64,000 nt of DNA from a bacterium (GTDB lineage: Bacteria > Electryoneota > RPQS01): the NCBI GenBank assembly GCA_016702305.1, contig JADJEH010000002.1, positions 682,001 to 746,000 of the forward strand, in the 5' to 3' direction. The notes under the pieces were generated by a model, which saw only the letters and a program-made list of their open reading frames with translations, did not search any database and was not told the origin of the DNA. Position 1 is the stretch's first letter, and every line of letters begins with the position of its first letter. Below, piece after piece: positions 33,771-42,390 of this stretch. The position numbers were made by a program, and so were the translations under genes.

Positions 33771-33912
33771 TGAATAACTCCAGTTAAATAGACCGACCCA
33801 GTATAGCGATTTGAAGCTGTGACCGCAACCCCATTTGTGGGAACATTTGCTCATTCTGTTCGTGAAACATGGGTCGTGCCCGCGAGTTGAACGAGGAGCA
33901 AGGAGTAAGGTT

Positions 33913-35142
33913 ATGTCTATCAGAAGTTTAAGTCTGCTAACGCTGGCGCTTGCCGTGGCCGTTTCGACGGCCTTTGCGGGAGCCAGTGTCCAGGTGGTGG
34001 CTGGTGACCAAACGGTCGTCCTCGCCAAAGCCAATAAATCCGAAGGTGCCTTCCTCGGAATCGTCCCGGCGGAAGTGACCTCCGACATCTCAGGAGATTA
34101 TGGGGTCGAAGCTGGTCAGGGCGTCGTAGTTGAAGAGACCGTTTCTGGTTCGCCCGCCGATGAAGCTGGGTTGCGGACCAATGACGTTCTTGTCATGCTG
34201 AACGGCGTCCGTTTGACCGGTCCGGCTGAGCTACGCGTGCAGCTAAACAAGTTTAAGGCGGGCGACGAGGTCAATCTGGCCTATGTGCGCGGCGGCAAAG
34301 AGCGCACGGCAACGGTGAAGCTTGAGGGCCGCGACAGTGACGAATTCAGTTGGTCCTGGAGTGGGAACGATGAAGAGCTGGATCGCAAACTTGAGGCGAT
34401 CGTGCCTCCTAACGCTCCGTTCCCGATGGGCAAGAATTGGGTCGAGAAGCACGGCGCGCAGATGGCGTTTGCCGGGGTGGTGACTCAAGAACTTTCCGAC
34501 GGCCTGCGGAGCTATTTCAAGGTTGAGGGCGGCGCGCTGATATCCGAGGTCGTCAAGGACTCGCCCGCTGAAAAGGCCGGGTTAAAGGCCGGCGATATTA
34601 TCACCAAAATTGGCGCGGAGTCGGTCGCGGATCAAGGCGACGTGACGGCGGCGATTCGCGATATTGATCCCGACGAGACCGTGGATTTTCACATCATGCG
34701 CGACGGCAAGTCCATGGTGATTCCGGTCACCCTGACCAATCGCAAGGATTTTTACGGTGACGCAGGCGATGGCGAGTGGTATTTTGGATTTGGTGAAGCC
34801 GAAGCCGAGCAGTTGGCCGTCGAAATGGAGAAGTTGCAAGAGGAAATGCACCGCGTCGGCGTTGAGTTGGACAACGTGCCCAACGGCGACTTTCGTCTGC
34901 AAATTGATTCGGACGCTCCCCGCGTCTCGATCAGCTCGGGTGAAGCTCGCGCAATCAATGGCAACAGTGGCTGGTGGAATATGAGCTTCGCCGAACTACG
35001 CGAAGGGCTGCGGACCGGCATGCAGCAGCTCAAGAAGGACCTTGAAGTCTTGAAACAGGAATTGAAGCAGTTGCAGCAGGAAGTCAAGCAGCGCATGTCC
35101 TCATTCTGGGGCGTGCAAGTGGACATCACGCCGCAAGCGTAG
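33913..35142 (+). CDS. Secreted protein with two PDZ domains and C-terminal coiled coil
   Basis: 409 aa from the ATG at 33913, set by AGGAGTAAGG just upstream. Signal peptide 1-22 (cleavage after TAFA). PDZ 1 at about 45-138 (GVVVEETVSGSPADEAGLR, NDVLVMLNG) and PDZ 2 at about 185-275 (ALISEVVKDSPAEKAGLKAG, DIITKIG), both of the HtrA/DegP type, but there is no protease domain. The last 50 residues are a heptad-rich coiled coil (LKKDLEVLKQELKQLQQEVK). It is likely a periplasmic or envelope scaffold that binds C-termini of misfolded or outer-membrane proteins. An ECF-type promoter is possible upstream (33839-33864). Confidence 0.85.
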   Translation: MSIRSLSLLTLALAVAVSTAFAGASVQVVAGDQTVVLAKANKSEGAFLGIVPAEVTSDISGDYGVEAGQGVVVEETVSGSPADEAGLRTNDVLVMLNGVRLTGPAELRVQLNKFKAGDEVNLAYVRGGKERTATVKLEGRDSDEFSWSWSGNDEELDRKLEAIVPPNAPFPMGKNWVEKHGAQMAFAGVVTQELSDGLRSYFKVEGGALISEVVKDSPAEKAGLKAGDIITKIGAESVADQGDVTAAIRDIDPDETVDFHIMRDGKSMVIPVTLTNRKDFYGDAGDGEWYFGFGEAEAEQLAVEMEKLQEEMHRVGVELDNVPNGDFRLQIDSDAPRVSISSGEARAINGNSGWWNMSFAELREGLRTGMQQLKKDLEVLKQELKQLQQEVKQRMSSFWGVQVDITPQA

Positions 35143-35162
35143 TAAACAAAAATTGACTGAAC

Positions 35163-35196
35163 GAGCCCGACGATTGCGCCGGGCTCTTCTATTTTC
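35163..35196 (+). terminator. Terminator of PDZ gene
   Basis: 7-bp GC stem 35163-35169 against 35080-equivalent downstream arm 35180-35186, followed by TTCTATTTT. It begins 21 nt after the PDZ stop and ends just before the Nudix ATG at 35201, so the Nudix gene must rely on read-through or a promoter overlapping the hairpin. Confidence 0.7.
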
Positions 35197-35200
35197 TCAC

Positions 35201-35635
35201 ATGGAATACACAACAAACTGCCCGGCCTGCAACGCACCGGTCATTGGTTACAAGAATCCGTTTCCGGCCGCCGACATTGCAGCCATCCGCGACGGCTGTG
35301 TGTTGTTGATTTTGCGCCGCAACCCGCCTGAAGGTTGGGCGCTGCCGGGAGGATTCATTGACTACGGCGAGTCCGCGGAGGATGCGGCTGTCCGCGAGTT
35401 ACGTGAAGAAACCGGGCTGATCGCAGCAAATCTCCGACTGGTAGGCGTATACTCCGCGCCGGGTCGGGATTTCCGTTTCCACACTCTGTCGGTCGTGTAC
35501 CGGGCCGATGTTACGGGTGAGCTCGTCGCCGGAGACGATGCCCGGGAAGCGCGATGGTTTCCACTGGGAGGCCTGCCCGACCGGATCGCATTTGATCACC
35601 GTCAAGTGATCGCCGACGCCCTGCGAGCAGAATAG
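35201..35635 (+). CDS. Nudix hydrolase
   Basis: 144 aa from the ATG at 35201 (MEYTTNCPACNAPVIGYKNP). The complete Nudix box G-x5-E-x7-REUxEExGU is seen in GFIDYGESAEDAAVRELREE followed by TGL. Two N-terminal cysteines (CPAC) without a second pair make only half of a zinc ribbon. Substrate, some nucleoside diphosphate derivative, cannot be predicted. It sits alone between two terminators. Confidence 0.93.
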   Translation: MEYTTNCPACNAPVIGYKNPFPAADIAAIRDGCVLLILRRNPPEGWALPGGFIDYGESAEDAAVRELREETGLIAANLRLVGVYSAPGRDFRFHTLSVVYRADVTGELVAGDDAREARWFPLGGLPDRIAFDHRQVIADALRAE

Positions 35636-35672
35636 GCCGAAATCCCGCCAATAGCGGGCATGTCCTGATGAG

Positions 35673-35700
35673 ACGGACGGTTGCCGAGACCGTCCGTTTT
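35673..35700 (+). terminator. Terminator of Nudix gene
   Basis: 9-bp stem 35673-35681 against 35689-35697 followed by TTTT. A second small inverted repeat (35644-35648 / 35654-35658) lies between it and the stop codon. The hairpin overlaps the candidate promoter of the next gene. Confidence 0.7.
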
Positions 35701-35709
35701 CGTTATATT
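35681..35709 (+). promoter_or_regulatory. Candidate promoter of ABC permease-CPBP gene
   Basis: TTGCCG (35681-35686), 17-bp spacer, TATATT (35704-35709); predicted start about 35716, leader about 25 nt without a visible Shine-Dalgarno sequence. The -35 box lies in the loop of the preceding terminator. Confidence 0.45.
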
Positions 35710-35740
35710 GATGGACTGACAATCACTTCGGCTGAGACTT

Positions 35741-37771
35741 ATGGCTGTATCTCCCATCAAGACGGTATTCTACAAAGAACTGCGCGACCTCTTCCGCGAC
35801 AAGCGGACGCTGATGGTCACGGTGATCCTGCCGCTGTTGCTCTATCCGCTGATCTTCATCGGGTTCACGCAGCTATCCTTGCTGCAAGCAGGTAAGCTCA
35901 AAGAGCAGGTGGGACGCGTGGCCCTGTTGACTCCGGCAGCCAAACCGGGTGATCTTCTGGCCGCCGATTCCTCTAAACTGCTGGAGTTCACGGATTCGAC
36001 GGGTTGGGAAGAGAAGCTGCGAGCGGGCGAGCTGGACGCGGCTCTGGCCTTAGATTCGACCTTCAGCGCTGACGTCGCCGCTGGCCGCCGCGCCAACATG
36101 AAAGTCTACTATCTCAGCAGCCGGGATTTCTCCGAACAGGTGCGCGGCCGAATTGAGCGCGGCGTTGACGAGTTCGAAAGCCGCATTGTCGCCCAGCGCA
36201 TTGCCCAACTTGGCGTGGACACGTCTTACATTCGACCCGTCGCCATTGAAGCGCTCGATACCGCAACAGAGACGGAACAAACCGGTTCCGTTCTTGGCCG
36301 CTTTCTGGGTTACTTCCTGATTTTGATGACACTCACGGGAGCGTTCTATGCGGCCATTGATCTGACCGCCGGGGAGAAGGAGCGCGGAACGTTGGAGACG
36401 CTGCTGGTGAGTCCGGCGTCACGCCGCGAGTTGGTCTACGGCAAGTTTCTGGCTGTCGTGGTGGCCGCGCTCATTTCAGCGCTCTTGAATCTGCTCAGTT
36501 TAGGCCTGACCATGGTCTATGCTGTGCAGATGTTTGACAAGGGCGGCGAGATCAGCAGCTTCGCCGTGGCGCCGTCTTCGCTCGTTCTGGTTCTCTTCAT
36601 CATGCTCCCGCTGGCCGTGCTGTTTGCGGGCGTAACGATGGCTGTAGCGGTGACCGCGCGAAGCTACAAGGAAGGGCAGGGCCTGCTCACCCCGTTAATG
36701 GTGGTCAGCATATTGCCGTCCATGGTTTCGATGATCCCCGGGATTGAGCTCACTCCGTTTCTGGCGGTCATCCCTATTGCAAACGTGTCGTTGTTGACAC
36801 GCACGCTTATGTCGGGGCACACACCGTGGCTGGAGTTTGCGATTACGTTGCTGAGTACGGCGGGACTGGCCGCGCTGTCGCTGCATTGGGTCATTGTGCA
36901 GTTCAACCGCGAAAGCGTCCTGTTCCGGCATGCCGAGGAGATGAAGTGGACGCCCTTCGCCAAGCGGAAGCTCGAACCGGGCTCGGTACCCAATTCTGGT
37001 TCGGCCGCACTGCTTGGCGCGGTCTCCTTGATTCTCGTTGCGGCTGTGGGCACCTTGGCGTCGTCACAAGGGATGTTTCGCGGGCTGTTTATGATTCAGG
37101 GTGCCATTGCTGCGCTGGCGGTGCTCTGGGTCAAACAGGGCGGCTATGATCCAATCCCGACTTTCGGCTGGCGTCTCCCGCGACCGCGCATGTGGATAGG
37201 CGCGGCGCTGGCGATTCTGGGCGGCTGGGTTCTCACGGTCGAACTGGCGACTCTGCAGCACGCCTATTTCCCGTTCCCCGAAGAGATGCTTGAGGACTTT
37301 TCCGATCTTTTTGCGGGCCTGACCGATTTGCCGATGTGGCAAGCCATTTTCATCATCGCAGTCCTGCCTGCGATTGTCGAGGAACATCTCTGCCGCGGCG
37401 TAATGCTGCGCGGTATGTTACAGGGGATGGGCCGTTGGCCCGCGATTCTGATAGTCGCGGGCATCTTCGCGCTTCTGCACATGAATCCCTATCGCCTGCT
37501 GCCGACGTTTGTGCTGGGTGTGTTGTTGGGCTATTTGGCTGTGAGCTCCGGTTCAATATTTCCGGCCATGCTTGGGCATTTTGTGAACAACGCGCTTAGC
37601 TACCTGGTGTTCCGGTTTGGAGACGCGATTGAAGCACTCGGCTGGGCGGCCAGCGAAGATTCGGCTTGGGTCCCGTGGCCGTGGATGGCTGTGGGAATCA
37701 CATTGCTGGCTATTGGAATAAGATTGGTGGCCCGAGCAGAGCCTCCAACGTTGCCCGCGCACTCGGGTTAG
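35741..37771 (+). CDS. ABC-2 type permease fused to CPBP intramembrane protease
   Basis: 676 aa. The N-terminal 400 residues are a NatB-like ABC-2 exporter permease: KELRDLFRDKRTLMVTVILP, one helix, a 140-residue extracytoplasmic domain, then five or six helices starting near residue 185 with the GEKERGTLETLLVSPASR signature. The C-terminal part from about residue 425 is a CPBP (Abi/Rce1-type) glutamic protease with EEHLCRG (E547-E548), FALLHMNPYR and the HFVNNALSY motif. This fusion occurs in other bacteria with an ATPase encoded beside it; here no ABC ATPase gene is adjacent. Export or processing of a peptide is a plausible role. Confidence 0.88.
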   Translation: MAVSPIKTVFYKELRDLFRDKRTLMVTVILPLLLYPLIFIGFTQLSLLQAGKLKEQVGRVALLTPAAKPGDLLAADSSKLLEFTDSTGWEEKLRAGELDAALALDSTFSADVAAGRRANMKVYYLSSRDFSEQVRGRIERGVDEFESRIVAQRIAQLGVDTSYIRPVAIEALDTATETEQTGSVLGRFLGYFLILMTLTGAFYAAIDLTAGEKERGTLETLLVSPASRRELVYGKFLAVVVAALISALLNLLSLGLTMVYAVQMFDKGGEISSFAVAPSSLVLVLFIMLPLAVLFAGVTMAVAVTARSYKEGQGLLTPLMVVSILPSMVSMIPGIELTPFLAVIPIANVSLLTRTLMSGHTPWLEFAITLLSTAGLAALSLHWVIVQFNRESVLFRHAEEMKWTPFAKRKLEPGSVPNSGSAALLGAVSLILVAAVGTLASSQGMFRGLFMIQGAIAALAVLWVKQGGYDPIPTFGWRLPRPRMWIGAALAILGGWVLTVELATLQHAYFPFPEEMLEDFSDLFAGLTDLPMWQAIFIIAVLPAIVEEHLCRGVMLRGMLQGMGRWPAILIVAGIFALLHMNPYRLLPTFVLGVLLGYLAVSSGSIFPAMLGHFVNNALSYLVFRFGDAIEALGWAASEDSAWVPWPWMAVGITLLAIGIRLVARAEPPTLPAHSG

Positions 37772-38397
37772 AAATCGTCCGGGAAGTCTCGGTATTCGGC
37801 CAGTTCAATTCCGTGATGCTTGATCTTCATTTGGACGTTGCGGCGGGCCATGTCAATGGCGCGCGATACGCGGCTGACGTTGCCGTGATAGCGCCGCAGG
37901 ACCTTTCTTAGGAACTGCGCCTCAAACTGTTCACGCGCATCGCGAAACAGAATCGGATACTCCGTTTGGCTGATCCAAATCGTGGGAAGTCCGCCGCGTT
38001 GTGCCGGACGAGGTGCGGAAACCGCATCTTCATGGGGTGCGGCCAGCGTTGCGACGGGCGCAGTTTGCGCATCCGCCGGTGCAACTGCGAGACTGGATTC
38101 GGCGCCCGGCGTTTGCGCGGCCTCAAGCGTGGGCGGTGTGGCGAAGTAGACTGGTACGCTATGGAAATGCTGATTGCGGATGCGCAGCAGTTCGCGGCCG
38201 GCAGCTTGATTCGCGCTGGCGAGCACAACGATGGACGTGATCTGCCGGTTTTGGAGGAGGTAGTGTGCGTCATCGCTTTCCTCTGCGACTTCAATGTGCA
38301 GTCCGTTGCCGCTTAAGACATTCGCGTACGCGTCGCGTTCGAGACTATTCTGACCGAAGAGCAGGACGCGGGAGTTGGGGGAATGTGACATCATCAT
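37768..38397 (-). CDS. Pseudoreceiver with Fis-type DNA-binding domain
   Basis: 209 aa (third Met of MMMS may be the start). Residues 8-90 follow the receiver fold pattern (RVLLFGQNSLERDAYANVL, SIVVLASANQAAGREL) but the acidic pair and the phospho-acceptor Asp are absent (FGQN and VLASAN). An Ala/Pro-rich linker (about 90-135) leads to a Fis/NtrC-type HTH (about 155-205, FEAQFLRKVLRRYHGNVSRV, SRAIDMARRNVQMKIKHHGI), as in RegA/ActR-like regulators. It is a likely DNA-binding regulator working without phosphorylation. Its stop overlaps the convergent permease stop by 4 nt. Confidence 0.75.
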   Translation of the reverse strand: MMMSHSPNSRVLLFGQNSLERDAYANVLSGNGLHIEVAEESDDAHYLLQNRQITSIVVLASANQAAGRELLRIRNQHFHSVPVYFATPPTLEAAQTPGAESSLAVAPADAQTAPVATLAAPHEDAVSAPRPAQRGGLPTIWISQTEYPILFRDAREQFEAQFLRKVLRRYHGNVSRVSRAIDMARRNVQMKIKHHGIELAEYRDFPDDF

Positions 38398-38822
38398 TAC
38401 TTCGTTGTGAAAAGGATGATGACCCTATTACAATTCCGGTACCCGGACCAAACTGCCGACAACAGGCATCCAATCTCCTGCAATAACTGGGCTTGCGGAG
38501 ACCAGCATTTGCGCACTGCGCTGTAAACAGCGCGATTCTATCGATAATGTTGAATAAGTATTGATATTGAATTGGCGTAACCGGACTGTCGCGATCCCAC
38601 GTTAACGCTTGCACGGACTAAGTGATACGGGCGCAAACGTGCGCAGAATTTCCGCGAACTTGGCGCGTCGCCGTCTTCCAACCGATTTTTGTTCGTCTGG
38701 CCATTGTGCTCGGCGTCCACCATTCATCCTGCCTTGCATCCGCAATCGGCGAAAGCCAGTGATGCAGATATCCACACCACGCCGGCCTTATGGCCGCAAT
38801 TGTCCTGCGAACAGGACCGCAT
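38398..38822. other. Intergenic region, no gene recognised
   Basis: 425 nt between divergent genes. The middle (38535-38580) is AT-rich and could hold promoters for either side, but no hexamer pair with correct spacing is convincing. Short open frames here (for example plus 38609-38908, minus 38538-38723) have no coding character. No hairpin or repeat stands out. Confidence 0.5.
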
Positions 38823-39797
38823 ATGATCCACCTCAAAATAGTCTCGTTTGCCTCACAAAATCCGGCCCGTCAGACGGAGTTGGCGAGTGCTGTTCATACT
38901 CTGAGTGACGGCCACGCCACGATCGTCTTTGCGGAATCCGCGGAGCGGGCCGTGCAAGAGCTTGCCGATGCCGACGTGCTTCTGGCGCATCGTTTCACAC
39001 CCGAGCTGCTGTCAGCCGGACGAAACCTCCGCTGGGTACACTTGACCATCGCCGGAGTTGAAAAAAGCCTGTTCCCAGAGTTCGTGGACAGCGAGGTTAC
39101 ATTGACCAACAGTCGTGGTTTGCATGCCCGGCCCATGGCCGAATGGGTCATGGCGGCGCTGTACTATTGGTCACAGGACTTGGCGACGGCGGATCGCTGG
39201 CGGCGCGAGCGCGAGTGGAAAGAGCCCAAGAAACGCATGACCGAGCGCCGCCGTAACTTGCAGGGTTTGAAAGCGCTGGTCGTGGGGTATGGGGAGGTAG
39301 GGCGGGGGATTGCGGCCTTGCTGCATGATAACGGGATCACGGTCGAGGCCGTCGCCACCAAACCTCGTCACGATCTCTGCGAAGTCTACCCGATGGAGCT
39401 TCTCGAGGAACGTCTTGAGGAGGCCGACATCGTCGTCCTCGCCCTGCCGGCCACGCGTGCTACGGTGGGACTCTTCAATCGCCGGTTGTTTCCCCTTTTT
39501 AAGGACGGCTCGGTACTTGTGAATGTCGCGCGCGGTTCCCTGCTGGATGAGCAGGACCTGCTTACGGCGCTGGACAACGGCAAACCTGCCTATGCACTGC
39601 TCGATGTTTTTGCCGACGAGCCGTTGCCCGCGGACTCACCATTGTTCGCGCGGGACAATGTCTTCATGACACCACACGTGTCGGGAAACTTCCCTGAATA
39701 TACTCGGCAAGTGCATGACATTTTTGCGGCGAATCTTGAACGCTACCTAAACGGCGAACCACTGCAAAGCACCGTAAACAAGAAGCGCGGCTACTAA
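38823..39797 (+). CDS. D-2-hydroxyacid dehydrogenase family protein
   Basis: 324 aa from the ATG at 38823; an ATG at 38790 adds 11 poor residues. NAD-binding Rossmann motif VVGYGEVGRGIAALL (about 150-165), followed by NVARGSLLDEQDLL with the catalytic Arg, FADEPLPADSPLF with the Glu, and MTPHVSG with the catalytic His, the usual R-E-H triad. The substrate-binding N-terminal domain is divergent, so the specific 2-hydroxyacid is unknown. The stop codon lies in the loop of the terminator hairpin. Confidence 0.9.
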   Translation: MIHLKIVSFASQNPARQTELASAVHTLSDGHATIVFAESAERAVQELADADVLLAHRFTPELLSAGRNLRWVHLTIAGVEKSLFPEFVDSEVTLTNSRGLHARPMAEWVMAALYYWSQDLATADRWRREREWKEPKKRMTERRRNLQGLKALVVGYGEVGRGIAALLHDNGITVEAVATKPRHDLCEVYPMELLEERLEEADIVVLALPATRATVGLFNRRLFPLFKDGSVLVNVARGSLLDEQDLLTALDNGKPAYALLDVFADEPLPADSPLFARDNVFMTPHVSGNFPEYTRQVHDIFAANLERYLNGEPLQSTVNKKRGY

Positions 39798-39811
39798 GCC
39801 GCGCTTCTTGT
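39780..39811. terminator. Bidirectional terminator containing the stop codon
   Basis: Perfect 12-bp inverted repeat, 39780-39791 against 39798-39809; the 6-nt loop (39792-39797) contains the TAA (39795-39797) of the dehydrogenase gene, and the convergent CDF gene ends at 39813. Confidence 0.75.
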
Positions 39812-39812
39812 G

Positions 39813-40736
39813 TCATGCCTTGCGATCCAGTTCAACATCTTCCCATGAGGCCGGATCGTCGAGAGATTCCAGATGAGTGAACAAGGTCACGTCCGGTATC
39901 TGTTCGCGGATCTCTGATTCGATGCGTTCCAGAAGCGCGTGGCCGTGGTGTACGGTCCATTCGCCGGGCACCAGAATATGGACGGAAACGAACCGGCGAT
40001 GCCCGGCCCGGCGCGTGCGCAAGGCGTGGTAGCTAATATTATCCGAGGCAAATTCGTTGAGCGTAGCTTCAATGCGCGCCACCTCATCCGGTTCCAAGGC
40101 CGTATCCATGAGTCCCAGAATCGAGCCTTTGACGATACGAATGCCTTCCATCAAGATATGACCGGCGACGGCCACGGCAATCAGCGGATCGAGGATCTGA
40201 ATCTTGCTCACCGCCACAATTGCCACCGCCACGACTACGCCCACGGAAGTCCACACGTCGGCCAGCAGGTGCCGAGAATTTGCATCGAGAGTGACTGAAT
40301 TGTGCACACGCGCCGCTCGGCGAATCACCAAGGCGGCGAACAGGTTGATACCCGTCGCCAGGAGATTCACTAGCAGACCGCTGCCGACACCGGTGAGCGC
40401 TTGCGGGTTTACAAAACGCTCAAATGCAGCGATAGCAATGCTGGCTGCGGCAAAGATGATTAAGGTGCCCTCAGCGCCGCTGGCAAAGTACTCCGCCTTT
40501 CCATGGCCGAAAGCGTGTTCATCATCGGGCGGCCGGGCGGCGACCGCCAGCAGCACAAGTGCGATGACGGCACCGGCAAGATTAACAAGCGACTCCAGCG
40601 CATCCGACAGCAGGCCGACAGAACCCGTGAGCTGGTAGGCCCAGGTCTTGAGGGCGATCGTTGCCACAGCGGCTCCGATTGAAAGCCACGCGTAGCGTGT
40701 CAGCGACATGCGCCGCTTTTCAGGTGCGTTTGTCAT
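39813..40736 (-). CDS. Cation diffusion facilitator transporter
   Basis: 307 aa from the ATG at 40736, preceded by GGAAGGA; an upstream ATG at 40799 is less likely. Six hydrophobic helices; TM2 carries LLSDALESLVN with the metal-site Asp, the TM2-3 loop has DDEHAFGHGKAEYFAS, and TM5 has HLLADVWTSVGV with the second metal-site His/Asp pair. The cytosolic C-terminal ferredoxin-like domain (about 205-290) has HALRTRRAGHRRFVSVHI. It exports divalent metal such as Zn, Fe or Mn in exchange for protons; the metal is not determined. Confidence 0.93.
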   Translation of the reverse strand: MTNAPEKRRMSLTRYAWLSIGAAVATIALKTWAYQLTGSVGLLSDALESLVNLAGAVIALVLLAVAARPPDDEHAFGHGKAEYFASGAEGTLIIFAAASIAIAAFERFVNPQALTGVGSGLLVNLLATGINLFAALVIRRAARVHNSVTLDANSRHLLADVWTSVGVVVAVAIVAVSKIQILDPLIAVAVAGHILMEGIRIVKGSILGLMDTALEPDEVARIEATLNEFASDNISYHALRTRRAGHRRFVSVHILVPGEWTVHHGHALLERIESEIREQIPDVTLFTHLESLDDPASWEDVELDRKA

Positions 40737-40749
40737 TCCTTCCACGTGA

Positions 40750-42378
40750 TTACTTGAGGACAACCACCGGCACGCTGGCCGAATTGCTGGTGCCGACAAA
40801 CGTGATGAAGTACTTGCCGCTCGATAAACTCGTCACGTCGAGTGAAATCTGTTGATGGCCCGTAGAAATGTGTCGTTCGGCCGATCGGAACACCTCCCGG
40901 CCAAGCAGATCGTAGAGCATGAAGCGGCCGGACTGACTGTTGGCCGATTCCAACGACAGCGTGACCCGGCCATTCACAGGATTCGGATACGCTGACAACA
41001 GCATGTCTATTGGCATCGTTGAACGCGGCGAGGCATGGTCAAACGTAAAATCCGCGGCGGCAACGGCGTCCACGATGCCGTGGCCGAGGTCGTTATCGGG
41101 TGCACTGGCCTGTGAAGCCGTTGCGAGGATCGCGGCTCGCACCTGCTGCGCGGTCCACTCGGGATTTGCTTCCATGACAAGGGCCGCGATTCCGGCGGCG
41201 ATCGGCGTCGCCAGCGACGTTCCGGAGGCGCGAAAATAGCCGTCCAATTCCGTCGCGTTTGCACAGAACACATCCGAGCCCATCGTTGCGCAGTCGGGTT
41301 TGACGCGGCCATCCGCGGTCGGTCCGGGCGATGAGAATCCAGAGAGAAGGCCAAGCGAGTCCACCGCGCCAATCGCCAATATTGAATCGGCATCGGCCGG
41401 CGCGATGACGCTGTTCCACAGTGAACCGCGCTCGTTGCCCTGCGCTGTCACGACGAGAATGCCGCGCCGCTGCGCTTCCGTGACCGCCTGTGTGACGACG
41501 GTCGTCTGGCCGTCCATGTCACTTTGATCATACCAGTCAATGTAGCCGAGACTTGACGACGTGATGTCTGCGCCGGCGCTATCTGCCCACTCCATGCCCG
41601 CGACATAGTAGTCTTCTTCAACTTCGGTTTCCGTCGGGACGTATTCTGTTTTCGCGAGCATCCACTGCGCGCCATAAGCGGGACCGATGATATTACCGCT
41701 GTCCAGTCCGGCCGCCGCACTCAGGCACAGTGTCCCGTGCATGAATTGTCCGGCGGAATCTTCACCCGCCTCATTTGTCACGATAGAATCGTTGTTAATG
41801 AAGTCGCGCATGGCGAGGTAGTCGAGCCCGTCCAAACTGGAGTGCAGGGTTTCGAACCCGGTGTCAAGCATACATAACAGGACACCTGCGCCGCTCAAGC
41901 CCCGCGCGTGAAGCTCCGGAATGCGGCACAGCTCGTCTTGCCTGTAGCTTGCGCCGTACTCCAAGCTATCGAGCGCATCGCTTGCCCCGCGCGGTGGATC
42001 CATACTCACCCGCTGGGAGAATCTGCGAACGGCGCGCACGCAGCTTAGTTCTTCTATTTGAGTCAACTGGGCCGGAGTGGCCGCGACGCTTACGGCATTG
42101 AGCCATTTGCTCGCGACGCGAATGTCCGCGCCGGTGGCCCGCACGTGATCAACGTATTGCTGCGCGACGGGCAGGTCGCTGATCATCGTGAGTGGCGCTC
42201 CGTTCTTCAAACGGCGCGCGAGCGACCGTTGTGAAACCAGCGCCCGCGCCTCATCCAACGCCCGCAATTCTTGACCCGGGGCAACGGCCTTGTCCGCAAA
42301 GAATACCCAATAGCGGGATGACTCGGCGAATGCGGACAAAACGGTGAACAGGATGAGCAGTGCAGTGATGCGAATCAT
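40750..42378 (-). CDS. Subtilisin-family serine protease with type IX sorting tail
   Basis: 542 aa. Signal peptide 1-19; a propeptide-like region to about 130; S8 catalytic triad D172 (LLCMLDTGFE), H214 (QFMHGTLC) and S388 (ASGTSLATPIAAG), with oxyanion Asn near 315. The last 85 residues (from LLSAYPNPVNGRVTLSLE through YDLLGREV and LSSGKYFI) are a T9SS type A sorting domain, the second in this window. It is likely a secreted or surface-anchored protease. It is encoded 13 nt upstream of the CDF gene's start and after an outer-membrane protein gene. Confidence 0.93.
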   Translation of the reverse strand: MIRITALLILFTVLSAFAESSRYWVFFADKAVAPGQELRALDEARALVSQRSLARRLKNGAPLTMISDLPVAQQYVDHVRATGADIRVASKWLNAVSVAATPAQLTQIEELSCVRAVRRFSQRVSMDPPRGASDALDSLEYGASYRQDELCRIPELHARGLSGAGVLLCMLDTGFETLHSSLDGLDYLAMRDFINNDSIVTNEAGEDSAGQFMHGTLCLSAAAGLDSGNIIGPAYGAQWMLAKTEYVPTETEVEEDYYVAGMEWADSAGADITSSSLGYIDWYDQSDMDGQTTVVTQAVTEAQRRGILVVTAQGNERGSLWNSVIAPADADSILAIGAVDSLGLLSGFSSPGPTADGRVKPDCATMGSDVFCANATELDGYFRASGTSLATPIAAGIAALVMEANPEWTAQQVRAAILATASQASAPDNDLGHGIVDAVAAADFTFDHASPRSTMPIDMLLSAYPNPVNGRVTLSLESANSQSGRFMLYDLLGREVFRSAERHISTGHQQISLDVTSLSSGKYFITFVGTSNSASVPVVVLK

Positions 42379-42390
42379 GAAATTACCTCT

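Noticed and set aside
38398..38822. Possible hidden small RNA or gene in the 425-nt gap
   Set aside because: No promoter-terminator pair, stable hairpin or coding bias found by eye.
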